Assembly (NCBI GenBank): GCA_031256195.1
Contig: JAIRRB010000035.1
Location: 1 to 32,208 of the forward strand
Reading direction: 5' to 3'
DNA from: Treponema sp.
Lineage (GTDB): Bacteria; Spirochaetota; Spirochaetia; Treponematales; Breznakiellaceae
Length of the DNA: 32,208 bases
Positions 9,193 to 17,743 of this stretch are shown here, one piece after another. A program made the translations under genes and the position numbers. Numbering within the stretch: position 1 is the first letter of the stretch; every line of letters starts with the position of its first letter. The notes beneath the pieces are model-generated. The model saw only the letters and a program-made list of their open reading frames with translations, was not told where the DNA came from and did not search any database.

Positions 9193-9753
9193 ATGAACAA
9201 AATTATTTTGGTGCTCTCTCTGGCAGCGCTATTGGCCGACTGCCGGTCTATCTCGGTTCCCAAACGTGCGATACAGGATGCAGGCATGATATATGCCATG
9301 GTTTACGATTACGAGAATACCCCGGTATATGGTGTCACTGTTTTTATCGATGGAAAAAAGTATACAGAATCCGATTTACAGGGACGTTTTGTTCTGGAAT
9401 TCAGAAAAGGCGGCAAATACACTATCAGATTGGAAAAATCGGGCTATGAACTTATAGAAGATACTTTTACCTATGACCCCATGAATGTATTTTATTTCAA
9501 GATGGTAAATGCGTCTCAACTGTTATCTCAGGCAGAGGAAGCTATGGAGCAATATGCATACATGGAGGCGGAAGAGTTGATAAACCGTATGCTTAATCTG
9601 GAACCCAACCGTCCGGACATACTATATTTTCAAAGTATAGTCCTGTATCGTCAGGGACGCAAAGCTGAAGCAAGAGTAATACTTGAAAATTTGCAAAGCG
9701 GGGGAATAGACGGAAAATATATAAAGGAGTTTTTGGATAAACTATCTGATTAA
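9193..9753 (+). CDS. T2SS-linked putative lipoprotein with carboxypeptidase-regulatory-like fold and TPR-like C-terminus
   Basis: Signal peptide with possible lipobox (LLADC), GMIYAMVYDYENTPVYGVTVFIDGKKYTESDLQGRF, helical repeat end; last gene of the operon. Confidence 0.65.
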   Translation: MNKIILVLSLAALLADCRSISVPKRAIQDAGMIYAMVYDYENTPVYGVTVFIDGKKYTESDLQGRFVLEFRKGGKYTIRLEKSGYELIEDTFTYDPMNVFYFKMVNASQLLSQAEEAMEQYAYMEAEELINRMLNLEPNRPDILYFQSIVLYRQGRKAEARVILENLQSGGIDGKYIKEFLDKLSD

Positions 9754-9883
9754 TCAGGAATCCCAGAGTCCATAAATAATTTTCTATTCAAACGTTATGC
9801 TGCCAAGGAAAAGAAGTATTGGGCGATCTGACACACAAAGACAAGTTCCACATAAAAGACGCCGTTGTACCTCGTATGCGCAT

Positions 9884-9993
9884 GACGAACCCCGCCGCAA
9901 GCAGCGGGGTATCGTCGTTCTTAACTCCTCCTCTGTGAAAGTTTCTCACTCTTTCACTCACCGGGTTTGGAGTTAAGGCGCCGGTTCTTCCGG
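9884..9993. repeat. Cluster of nested inverted repeats between the T2SS operon and tRNA-Lys
   Basis: GACGA-ACCCCGC...GCGGGGT-A-TCGTC (9884-9916); CTTAACTCC (9920-9928) with GGAGTTAAG (9969-9977) enclosing GTGAAAG (9935-9941)/CTTTCAC (9951-9957); CCGG-TTCTT-CCGG (9981-9993). Confidence 0.7.
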
Positions 9994-10034
9994 TGGTCTT
10001 AATCTAATTCTATGTCCTATAAGGACTTACAAAA

Positions 10035-10107
10035 TGAGCCGTGCAGGATTCGAACCTCCGACCACCGCCTTAAAAGGGCGATGCTCTACCGACTGAGCTA
10101 ACGGCCC
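10035..10107 (-). tRNA. tRNA-Lys (anticodon TTT)
   Basis: Minus strand GGGCCGTTAGCTCAGTCGGTAGAGCATCGCCCTTTTAAGGCGGTGGTCGGAGGTTCGAATCCTGCACGGCTCA; 7-bp acceptor stem, D and T loops, CTTTTAA anticodon loop; CCA not encoded. Confidence 0.95.
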
Positions 10108-10192
10108 AAAACAGCACCGCGTCAAGCGGTGTTATTTGAAACAAATCAACCGGCCCCGGCACCAAAAACAGTTACCATGACCCGTAATGTAA

Positions 10193-10255
10193 GCCCGCCT
10201 TCAGGCGGGCGACAGTGCCGCTGAAATAACGGCTTGAGGGTTCCCGTAGGGAACC
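10193..10255. repeat. Two strong short hairpins
   Basis: GCCCGCC-TTCA-GGCGGGC (10193-10210) and GGTTCCC-GTA-GGGAACC (10239-10255). Confidence 0.75.
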
Positions 10256-10410
10256 TGCGTACCACCAAATATGACAAAAACGACCAAATTTGTCAATAGA
10301 GCGCATTGGATTTTTTACCACGGCGGGTACAGGGTTCCGGCAAGAACAGCCGTCCCAGTCAAAGGCGGGATTCATCAGGTTTACGCCAATGTCAACAAGA
10401 TTTGCCAAGG

Positions 10411-10995
10411 CTACTTCTTTGTGGTAACCGGTTTAATATCGCCGTAAATTTTTTTGGTCAGTTCAGGGGAAGTATACCACAGCATAACCGGATCACCCTC
10501 GCGGGCGTTTACTTTTAAGCACACATAGCCGCTGGGAAGATTCCATGCGCTTTCATAGGGACGCAATTCCCTGACAATTCCGTCAAAAAGATAGGTAGGG
10601 CCAAAACGATCCCGCAGTTCCTGCCGTACCTCGCTGTAGCAACGCATAAGTTCGTCCGTGGTATAGGTAAGAAAGTAGTACGTCCCCCCCTGTAGTCCCG
10701 ATTGGGAAAAATAGGCCAGCATATAGGTAGTATACCCGTTTACCTCAACATTTTCCCAAGCAAGGACAGTAAGTCCGTGATCTTCCCACTCTTCCCGCAA
10801 GAGCGGTTTTCCCATCTTTTTTATCACGTCCGCCGTGCTGGTTCCCCAGGAAAAACCGTGAAAGGTGACCTTGGTCTCATAACTGGCAGGTTCTTCGACT
10901 TTATTATTTTTGTCCGCGGCGGATAAAACGGCAAGCGGCAAAAGGAACATAAACAAGAATTTTTTGATGCTATACCCCCATATATTACTGTTCAT
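10411..10995 (-). CDS. Hypothetical exported protein
   Basis: 194 aa with N-terminal signal/TM (KKFLFMFLLPLAVLSAA); no recognised domain. Confidence 0.7.
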   Translation of the reverse strand: MNSNIWGYSIKKFLFMFLLPLAVLSAADKNNKVEEPASYETKVTFHGFSWGTSTADVIKKMGKPLLREEWEDHGLTVLAWENVEVNGYTTYMLAYFSQSGLQGGTYYFLTYTTDELMRCYSEVRQELRDRFGPTYLFDGIVRELRPYESAWNLPSGYVCLKVNAREGDPVMLWYTSPELTKKIYGDIKPVTTKK

Positions 10996-11065
10996 GCTCC
11001 AGTTTCAGTCACCACAATATGATTTCTGATACTTCTTTCAAGCATTGCTGGTATTTTTTCCGTTA

Positions 11066-13057
11066 TTATCGGGTTTTGTCAAGGGAGAGCGTGAAAGAAA
11101 CCCGCTCCGCAATGCCGCTGCCGTCCAGCTTGTTGTCCCGAAGCAATTCAGCCCTGGTCCCCAGAGCGCGGCCGTTAATGGCAAAATCTTCCTCAACTGC
11201 CAGCACCAGGATTTCCGCCCGGCATTTCCGGCAGCGGGCCAGGGCCGCGGCATACTCGCCAAATCCCCCGGATTTTATCCCTTCCTCAATAAAGACAGCC
11301 GCATCGTAACGGTTCAATATTTCCGCCAAATAATCCTCATCAACCGGTTTCAGGAAACGAAGGTTGTACAAATCCGCCTGAACCCCTGCGGCCTGAAGTT
11401 TTTCCAGGGCGTCAAGCGCCTGAGGATACAGGCTTCCCGTAAAAGCCAGACAGATGCGGCTGCCTGCCGTTTGCCGCAGCCACACTCCCCTGCCCTGCTC
11501 CACCGGAAGGGAAAAAGCAGGCAGTTCCGCCAGACAGGGGGCTTTGGGATAACGTATCATCGCCGGACTGTTAAGGCGCAGGGCATAATCCAGCATGAGG
11601 CGCAATTCACGTTCGCTTGCCGGGGCAAGAATCGTCATTTGGGGAACGGTGCGGAACAGGGCTATACCAAAAAGACCCTGATGGGTCTCGCCGTCACCGT
11701 CAACAAAACCGCTGCGATCCAGGGCAAAAAGAGCCGGAAGATTTTGCAGCGCAACGTCATGGATTATCTGGTCAACCGAGCGCTGAATAAAGGTTGAATA
11801 AATCGCCGTTACCGGCCTGAGGCCCTGCGCCGCAAGACCGGCGGCAAAGGTTACCGCATGAGATTCGGCAATACCTACGTCAAAAAAACGGTTCGGATAC
11901 GCTTTTTTAAAAGGAAAAAGTCCGGCGCCCTTTTCCATAGCGGCAGTTAACGCGACAATACGCTTGTCATGTCCGGCAAGGTCAAGCAGGGCGGCGCCAA
12001 AAACATCGGTAAAAGACAGCGTGGTTCCGTTATGCGTAACGTTATTCGCTTCGGCGGCATCGGCATTGCCGTTGGCGCCACCTTCGGCGGCGGCGGCACC
12101 AGTGGTGGCGAGGCCGCCGCTGACCGAGAAGGCCCCGACTCCGTGATAATTTCCCGGATCGTCTTCGGCAAAACCGTAGCCCTTGCCTTTGCGGGTAATC
12201 ACATGAATCACCACCGGCCGCTCAAGCTGCCGCACATCTTCAAACACCCGCGCCAGACTTTGAATATTATGGCCGTCAATCGGCCCGACATACTCAAAAC
12301 CCAGATCGACAAAAAAATTGTCGGTGTAAAACACCGCCTTAACCGCCCGTTTCAGCCGCACGACCATATCGAAAAAAGCATCCCCGACATAGGGAATTTT
12401 TTTGGCCATGGAATCAAAGGAACGGCGGAAACGCTGATATTTCGCCTTCATCGAAAGGCGGCTTAAATATTTGGAAAGCCCTCCCACATTGGCGCTGATT
12501 GACATTTTGTTGTCGTTAAGGATAACGATGAGGGGAAGCTCAAGATGCCCCGCATGGGAGAGGGCTTCATAGGCAAGCCCGCCGGTTAACGCCCCGTCTC
12601 CGATTACCGCAACCGCCCGGGAAGGGCGCGCCTTGCCCCTGCCTCCCAGTATCCGCTCCGCGGCAAGCAAGCCCGCGGCGGCGGAAATGGCAGTTGAGGC
12701 ATGGCCGGTATTAAATACATCGTGGGGGCTTTCTTCCCGTTTGGGAAAGCCAGCCAGCCCCTGCGCCTTGCGCAGTCCGGAAAAAGCGGCAAAGCGCCCG
12801 GTAAGCAGTTTATGCGCATAGCACTGATGCCCCACATCCCAGACTATTTTGTCGTGCGGCGAAGCAAATACCCGGTGCAGGGCTATACTCAGTTCCACCA
12901 CCCCCAGATTCGAGGCAAGGTGTCCGCCGTTTTGCGCTACCCGGTCAACAATAACTTCCCGTATCTCAACCGCCAACCGATCCAGTTCCCTGAAATTGAG
13001 TTTTTTTAGATCAGCCGGACCGTTAATGCCAGACAAAAGGGAGACCATATTCAACAT
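11066..13057 (-). CDS. dxs: 1-deoxy-D-xylulose-5-phosphate synthase
   Basis: 663 aa; GGHLASNLGVVELSIALHRVF, WDVGHQCYAHKLLTGR, GDGALTGGLAYEALS, FDVGIAESHAVTFAAGLA, DRSGFVDGDGETHQGLFGIA. Confidence 0.96.
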   Translation of the reverse strand: MLNMVSLLSGINGPADLKKLNFRELDRLAVEIREVIVDRVAQNGGHLASNLGVVELSIALHRVFASPHDKIVWDVGHQCYAHKLLTGRFAAFSGLRKAQGLAGFPKREESPHDVFNTGHASTAISAAAGLLAAERILGGRGKARPSRAVAVIGDGALTGGLAYEALSHAGHLELPLIVILNDNKMSISANVGGLSKYLSRLSMKAKYQRFRRSFDSMAKKIPYVGDAFFDMVVRLKRAVKAVFYTDNFFVDLGFEYVGPIDGHNIQSLARVFEDVRQLERPVVIHVITRKGKGYGFAEDDPGNYHGVGAFSVSGGLATTGAAAAEGGANGNADAAEANNVTHNGTTLSFTDVFGAALLDLAGHDKRIVALTAAMEKGAGLFPFKKAYPNRFFDVGIAESHAVTFAAGLAAQGLRPVTAIYSTFIQRSVDQIIHDVALQNLPALFALDRSGFVDGDGETHQGLFGIALFRTVPQMTILAPASERELRLMLDYALRLNSPAMIRYPKAPCLAELPAFSLPVEQGRGVWLRQTAGSRICLAFTGSLYPQALDALEKLQAAGVQADLYNLRFLKPVDEDYLAEILNRYDAAVFIEEGIKSGGFGEYAAALARCRKCRAEILVLAVEEDFAINGRALGTRAELLRDNKLDGSGIAERVSFTLSLDKTR

Positions 13058-13139
13058 CTTATAAAAAGTATATCCCTTTTTTGTTTGATTTCAGTAAAAG
13101 CGCGAGAATCGCCACAACGAAAGTCTCAAACGATTCCCA

Positions 13140-13229
13140 TTATTTGTTCTTGTGTCTGTTTTTCCGCAATTTTTTCTTGCGTTTATGAGTGGCAATTTTT
13201 CGCAGTTTTCTTTTTCTTCCGCAGGGCAC
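13140..13229 (-). CDS. 29-aa basic AURKAIP1/COX24-type (bacterial small-ribosomal-protein-like) peptide
   Basis: GTG start preceded by AAGGAGAT SD; translation M(V)PCGRKRKLRKIATHKRKKKLRKNRHKNK*, matching the remembered conserved xGKKRKxxKxxTHKRKKRLRKNRHKxK pattern. Not in the ORF track. Confidence 0.85.
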   Translation of the reverse strand: MPCGRKRKLRKIATHKRKKKLRKNRHKNK

Positions 13230-13312
13230 TTCAAATCTCCTTGTATCAAAGATAGAAACAGTATGGGGCAGGATGAAAAAAAGGTCAATAGGGTATAAAA
13301 GGAGATGTCCGG

Positions 13313-13744
13313 TTATTCGGACAAAATAATATCTTTGATGAGGAAAAATACCAGCACTGCCAGCCCAAAAAATGCGGCTATCATTTTAATGACCGTGTCG
13401 GAAACAAATTCCGGGTTTGCGGCATAAAGAACCTTCCCCGCGGACATTTCAAAACGTGCGGCGACATTCAACCCCTTGATACGGACAAATTTTTCATCTC
13501 CCGTACCATAACCAAGCTGCCGCGCATATACCGACATCGTATCCTGATCATTCAAAATGCTGTTTTTGGTATTATAGAAGTCCTGTTTGATATTTTCCAG
13601 ACTGTTCCGGTTTTCCACCAGCCTGAGATGTTCCGCCTCAAGATGCTTCCGTGCGTACAGGCCGTTTTGCCCCAGAAAAAAGGAAAAAAAAGCATATACC
13701 ACAAATGCCGTCCAGAAAACGAGCATATACCGCATGAAACGCAT
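13313..13744 (-). CDS. Septum formation initiator (DivIC/FtsB-like) membrane protein
   Basis: 143 aa; N-terminal TM, coiled coil (HLEAEHLRLVENRNSLENIKQDFYN), conserved RQLGYGTGDEKFVRI end, second TM. Confidence 0.65.
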   Translation of the reverse strand: MRFMRYMLVFWTAFVVYAFFSFFLGQNGLYARKHLEAEHLRLVENRNSLENIKQDFYNTKNSILNDQDTMSVYARQLGYGTGDEKFVRIKGLNVAARFEMSAGKVLYAANPEFVSDTVIKMIAAFFGLAVLVFFLIKDIILSE

Positions 13745-13774
13745 TGCTTAATTATCGACAATTTTGGCCCGAAA

Positions 13775-14626
13775 TTAACGGTTTTCCAGGCGGGAAAGGG
13801 CTTCCGACGCCGCCGCTTCGTTTCCCAGAGCGCGGAAAATCTCCGCGGAACGTAAATAGGCGGTACGAGCCGCGTCGCGGCTGCCCATTTTGTGGTATAC
13901 ATCGCCCAAAGCGCGCCAGTCGGAGGCCAGTCCCCAGGAATTTTCAACGCGGCGGTCAAAAGCGGCGGCGTTTCCCAGGGCCTCCAGCGCCCCGCTGTAA
14001 TTGCCGGAAAGGGAACGGAATGAGGCAATCATATACCAGTCATAGGCCGCCAACTCAAGAAACAGGTCTTTTTCATGAATTTCCAGACTGCGCCGGACTG
14101 CGGCTTCCGCATCGGCATAACGGCCCAGTTCTTTTTCCACAAGACCCATGACCGCCCATGCAAAAGCAACGGAAAACCGGTCCGATTTGATGATATCTAA
14201 AGCCCGCTGTACCTCATCCCGCAGGGATTGAGCGGCGGTTTTTCCACCTGCCGACAGTAGCTTTCCCCGCGCCAGATGAACACGGCTCAATGCGGCCCAT
14301 TCAGCGTTTTTCGCCCGTTCCGCCTCGGTCAGGGCCTCATTCCAGCCTGCTACGGCTTCCTCCCTGCGGCCCAGCGAGAAAAGCACATTGCTCTGGGAAA
14401 GTCTGGTACGAACCCGCAGGCCCGAATCATCGGCGGCAATGGCAAGCCGCACTGCTTCATTAAGCAGTACCAGGGCGGTCTCAAGACTGCCCCTATCCGC
14501 CTGTTTGTTGCCCAGTTCAAGCTGCGATTCCGCCTGCTTGCGCAGATTATACGTATCACCGGACTTTTTGGGCTGCGAAGAACAGGCGGAAATAAAGAGC
14601 AGCGCCCATAAAATCGTTGTTTTCAT
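13775..14626 (-). CDS. TPR-repeat lipoprotein
   Basis: Lipobox-like LLFISACSS, multiple TPR-like repeats (ALVLLNEAVRLAI..., ALEALGNAAAFDRR...). Confidence 0.75.
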   Translation of the reverse strand: MKTTILWALLFISACSSQPKKSGDTYNLRKQAESQLELGNKQADRGSLETALVLLNEAVRLAIAADDSGLRVRTRLSQSNVLFSLGRREEAVAGWNEALTEAERAKNAEWAALSRVHLARGKLLSAGGKTAAQSLRDEVQRALDIIKSDRFSVAFAWAVMGLVEKELGRYADAEAAVRRSLEIHEKDLFLELAAYDWYMIASFRSLSGNYSGALEALGNAAAFDRRVENSWGLASDWRALGDVYHKMGSRDAARTAYLRSAEIFRALGNEAAASEALSRLENR

Positions 14627-14637
14627 GCCATCTCCCG

Positions 14638-15624
14638 TTAAAATTCCATATCCCTGACAGCGGAGCCGCCGGTATGCGCTTCATTCTGCGTGGGCACCCC
14701 CCCCCTGAGCAAGGGATTGTTGGTAACGGCGACAGCCGCATCCTGTATAGTTGCGATAACCACACGCAATTCCGCAACCATTGCCGCAAGCTGGGGAAGC
14801 TGGGCCGGAATAAATTCAGAAGTTTTATCCAAATTCTGTAAAATACCGGCAAAAGCGTCAAGCGATTTAACCAAATCCTGGTACACATTGCCTTCGGAAT
14901 CGAGAATTGCAGCTATTGAGCCGTCAGGATTGGCAAGTTTTTCGGAAAATCCCTGGGCATTCACCAGGATAGGTTCAATCTGTACCATAATCCCGTTAAG
15001 ACTGTCTTCAATATTGGCAGGTATCTTGTTGGCCATCTGCTCCAGTCCCCCCATAGTCCGCCCCAGACTGGTCCGTTCAGTTCCTTCAAAAGCCTCCTGC
15101 ATATCCGTAAGCAGGGCATTTAAGGAAGCCAATATAGCGCCGGCGTTGTTCATAATACTGTCCTCAGGGTCAGGACGCACCGCAAGCCCCAGCGCCAGCA
15201 GTTGTTTTCCTTCGATTGAATTGACTGTGGGAATAACCTCGCCTTCGGAGATAAGTTCTGTTCCCGAACCCGGAAAAAATATAAATTGATTCCCCCCCAG
15301 GCTGCTGATAGGGCTGACGATAATGTCAACCAGAGACCCTTTTTTAACCCGGTCAATATAGGTGTCAAAAATGGTAAAACGCACTTCAACCTGATCCCCC
15401 ACCAAATCAAACGATTTGACGCGGCCAATGGTAAAGCCCTTGTACTGGATCGGCATATTCTTGTTCAGGCCCGCTGCCGTCGGAAAATAAGTTCTGAAAT
15501 GATAGTCGCGGGAAAACCAGCGTTGATTTGATCCCAGCATGAATATGACAAAAACCAATACGACCATGGCCAATATAATGAAGCCCCCCACAATCTGATC
15601 GGCAAAACGAATGGATAATTTCAT
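14638..15624 (-). CDS. MlaD/MCE-domain lipid transport protein
   Basis: N-terminal TM followed by MCE domain (YHFRTYFPTAAGLNKNMPIQYKGFTIGRVKSFDLVGDQVEVRFTIFD) and helical tail. Confidence 0.88.
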   Translation of the reverse strand: MKLSIRFADQIVGGFIILAMVVLVFVIFMLGSNQRWFSRDYHFRTYFPTAAGLNKNMPIQYKGFTIGRVKSFDLVGDQVEVRFTIFDTYIDRVKKGSLVDIIVSPISSLGGNQFIFFPGSGTELISEGEVIPTVNSIEGKQLLALGLAVRPDPEDSIMNNAGAILASLNALLTDMQEAFEGTERTSLGRTMGGLEQMANKIPANIEDSLNGIMVQIEPILVNAQGFSEKLANPDGSIAAILDSEGNVYQDLVKSLDAFAGILQNLDKTSEFIPAQLPQLAAMVAELRVVIATIQDAAVAVTNNPLLRGGVPTQNEAHTGGSAVRDMEF

Positions 15625-16355
15625 GTAGCCATTCCCTTTTCAATATAGCGGCCAAGGTCATCATCGCCGTCAATTTGTTCTTTGGTCAGCCTGAGGAATA
15701 TCTGTCCCTCCAAAATCATAACCACAATGTCAGCCAGATCACGGATTATCTGTATATCATGACTGACAAAAATTACCGAAGCGCCTCTGTTTTTCAAATT
15801 TTTGACCATGTTAACCAAGCGCTGCGCGGCGCCTTGATCCAGAGATTCGGTCCATTCGTCCAGATACAGCAGTTGAGGGCGGCACATCATGGCGCGGGCA
15901 AAAGCAAGGAGTTTCTGTTCTCCCATGGACAGGAGAGCAGGCCGTATACCCAGGTCTTTTTTGTAACCCACTTCAGTCACCACCGATTCAATCCTTCTTT
16001 CCCGTTCGGCTTTGGACATTGCCGGAAAATGTACACGCAGGGGAAGTTCCAGAGTCTGAAAAAGATTCTGATTTTCCCACAATGCGGAATCCTGAAAAAC
16101 TACCGCGGCTTCCCGCCTGAACATAAGGTTCTCCTGCCGGCCCATACGGGCAATGTTCCTGCCTCTGAACAACACCTCGCCTTCATTGGGGGTAACAAGC
16201 CCGGCGGCAAGTTTCAGCACCGTACTTTTACCGCTGCCGGAGGGCCCTATCAGGGCAGTGGTCTTTCCCTCCTCAAAATGGAATGAAAGACTGCGAACCA
16301 GCCTTCTGTTCTGCGCCGAAAAAGAGATATCCTTCATTTCAACGATACACGACAC
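15621..16355 (-). CDS. MlaF-like ABC transporter ATP-binding protein
   Basis: Walker A GPSGSGKST, Q-loop VVFQDSALW, Walker B LLYLDEW, H-loop VSHD. Track start at 16427 lies inside the permease gene; GTG at 16355 (MSCIVEMKDISF) is the likelier start. Confidence 0.85.
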   Translation of the reverse strand: MSCIVEMKDISFSAQNRRLVRSLSFHFEEGKTTALIGPSGSGKSTVLKLAAGLVTPNEGEVLFRGRNIARMGRQENLMFRREAAVVFQDSALWENQNLFQTLELPLRVHFPAMSKAERERRIESVVTEVGYKKDLGIRPALLSMGEQKLLAFARAMMCRPQLLYLDEWTESLDQGAAQRLVNMVKNLKNRGASVIFVSHDIQIIRDLADIVVMILEGQIFLRLTKEQIDGDDDLGRYIEKGMAT

Positions 16356-16372
16356 TACAGCCTCTCGTACTG

Positions 16373-17236
16373 TTACGCCAATGCTACATAATACATGGTT
16401 ATAAGGATAATATCCACCACTATACATCCGGCAAAGGCATTGCTGACCGCCCGTAATCCCGCAATGGGAACCTCAGTTCTGGCCCGTTCCACATTCAGCC
16501 CCTCGGTTATGGCCCCAATGGAAATAATAATCCCAAAAGCGGCGCTCTTGATGGTCGAAATAAATATATCCAGAACTGTTAAATTCTCCAGCAAATTACT
16601 GAAATAATAGTCGGCAGGCAGGGCGTTAAATATCCGCGCAACCGCATAGGAACCGGCCAGCCCAAATATGGAAAAATAGATGTTCAACAGTACCAGGGAT
16701 ATGGTTACGCCGAGGAAGCGGGGGACGGCCAAATGTTCAATGGGGTCTACACCTACGGATATATACGCTTCTATCTCATGGCCAATAACCATACCGGCGA
16801 TTTCGGTGGCAATGGCGGTGGCCGAGCGGGCGCTGACAATGAACGCCGTCAACAGCGGCCCCAGTTCTCTGGTTATAATAATAATCAGCAGGGAATAAAT
16901 AAGCTGCTGCTGGGAAATCCGCTCCAGGTAAGGAAGGCCGATAACATTAACCGCCGCCCCGATTCCCAGGGCAAGCAGGCTGGAGATACCCATTGCCTGC
17001 ACAAAGGTAAACAGAATCTGCATCACCAGAATCCGCGCTGAAATATGCCAGCGCCTGGCAAAAGAACCTATCGCCTTGAGCGTCCGGGCAAAAAAACCCA
17101 AGTTATAAAAAAGCTGCCGTATACCGGCAGATAAATCCCCCATAGGGTGATTATATACCATAACATAGAAAGAGGTTAATACCCATAATTCGCTCAAATC
17201 CGCTTCCCAAAAACCGCCCTTTTCGTCCTTTGACAA
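16373..17236 (-). CDS. MlaE-like permease
   Basis: 287 aa; typical MlaE pattern ITRELGPLLTAFIVSARSATAIATEIAGMVIGHEIEAYISVGVDPIEHLAVPRFLG. Confidence 0.92.
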   Translation of the reverse strand: MSKDEKGGFWEADLSELWVLTSFYVMVYNHPMGDLSAGIRQLFYNLGFFARTLKAIGSFARRWHISARILVMQILFTFVQAMGISSLLALGIGAAVNVIGLPYLERISQQQLIYSLLIIIITRELGPLLTAFIVSARSATAIATEIAGMVIGHEIEAYISVGVDPIEHLAVPRFLGVTISLVLLNIYFSIFGLAGSYAVARIFNALPADYYFSNLLENLTVLDIFISTIKSAAFGIIISIGAITEGLNVERARTEVPIAGLRAVSNAFAGCIVVDIILITMYYVALA

Positions 17237-17278
17237 AATCAGCCCAAAAGCGGAAGATAATCACCATGAGAGGAAATA

Positions 17279-17680
17279 ATGATAAACGGAATAAATCATA
17301 TTACCATTTCTGTAAAAAACATAGATACTGCATTTTTGTTTTATAAAAATATATTGAAATTAAAACCGGTAATGAAATCAAACAGAAGCGCCTATTTTTT
17401 AGCCGGTAAAATATGGATAGCTGATCAGAAAGAAAATTATGTATTATCGGAAAATTATTCCCATATATGTTTTAATGTATCCAAAAGACATTATAAAAAT
17501 TTTGTGGAAAAAATAAAAGAAAATGAAATAAAAGAATGGCAGGAAAATAAAACAGAAGGAGATTCATTATATATTATGGATGGCAGCGGAAATAAACTGG
17601 AAATACACTTTTCCGGATTAAAAGAAAGAATAAAATATGGTAAAAAATATTTTGGAAATGAAACAAAGTGGTTTATATAA
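17279..17680 (+). CDS. VOC-superfamily protein resembling fosfomycin thiol transferases (FosA/FosB)
   Basis: INHITISVKNIDTAFLFYKNIL, YSHICFNVSKRHYKNFV, EGDSLYIMDGSGNKLEIHFSGLKERI; three candidate metal ligands (H, H, E) at expected spacing. Confidence 0.75.
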   Translation: MINGINHITISVKNIDTAFLFYKNILKLKPVMKSNRSAYFLAGKIWIADQKENYVLSENYSHICFNVSKRHYKNFVEKIKENEIKEWQENKTEGDSLYIMDGSGNKLEIHFSGLKERIKYGKKYFGNETKWFI

Positions 17681-17743
17681 AATTACCTGGTTGGCAATAA
17701 TATTTATAATACAAGAAGAAAATCGAAAAAAGTATTTTGCATC

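Noticed and set aside
10035-10107. tRNA-Lys as an integration site for a genomic island
   Set aside because: No integrase and no duplicated tRNA 3' end noticed in the window.
11045-12466. Long plus-strand ORFs (250 and 165 aa) antisense to dxs
   Set aside because: Mirror-frame ORFs expected opposite a GC-rich conserved gene; translations resemble no protein family.
13091-13288. 65-aa minus-strand ORF in the track
   Set aside because: Overlaps in another frame the 29-aa AURKAIP1/COX24-type ORF, which has a better SD and recognisable sequence.
14690-15289. 199-aa plus-strand ORF
   Set aside because: Antisense to the MlaD-like gene; low-complexity Ser/Ala translation typical of shadow ORFs.
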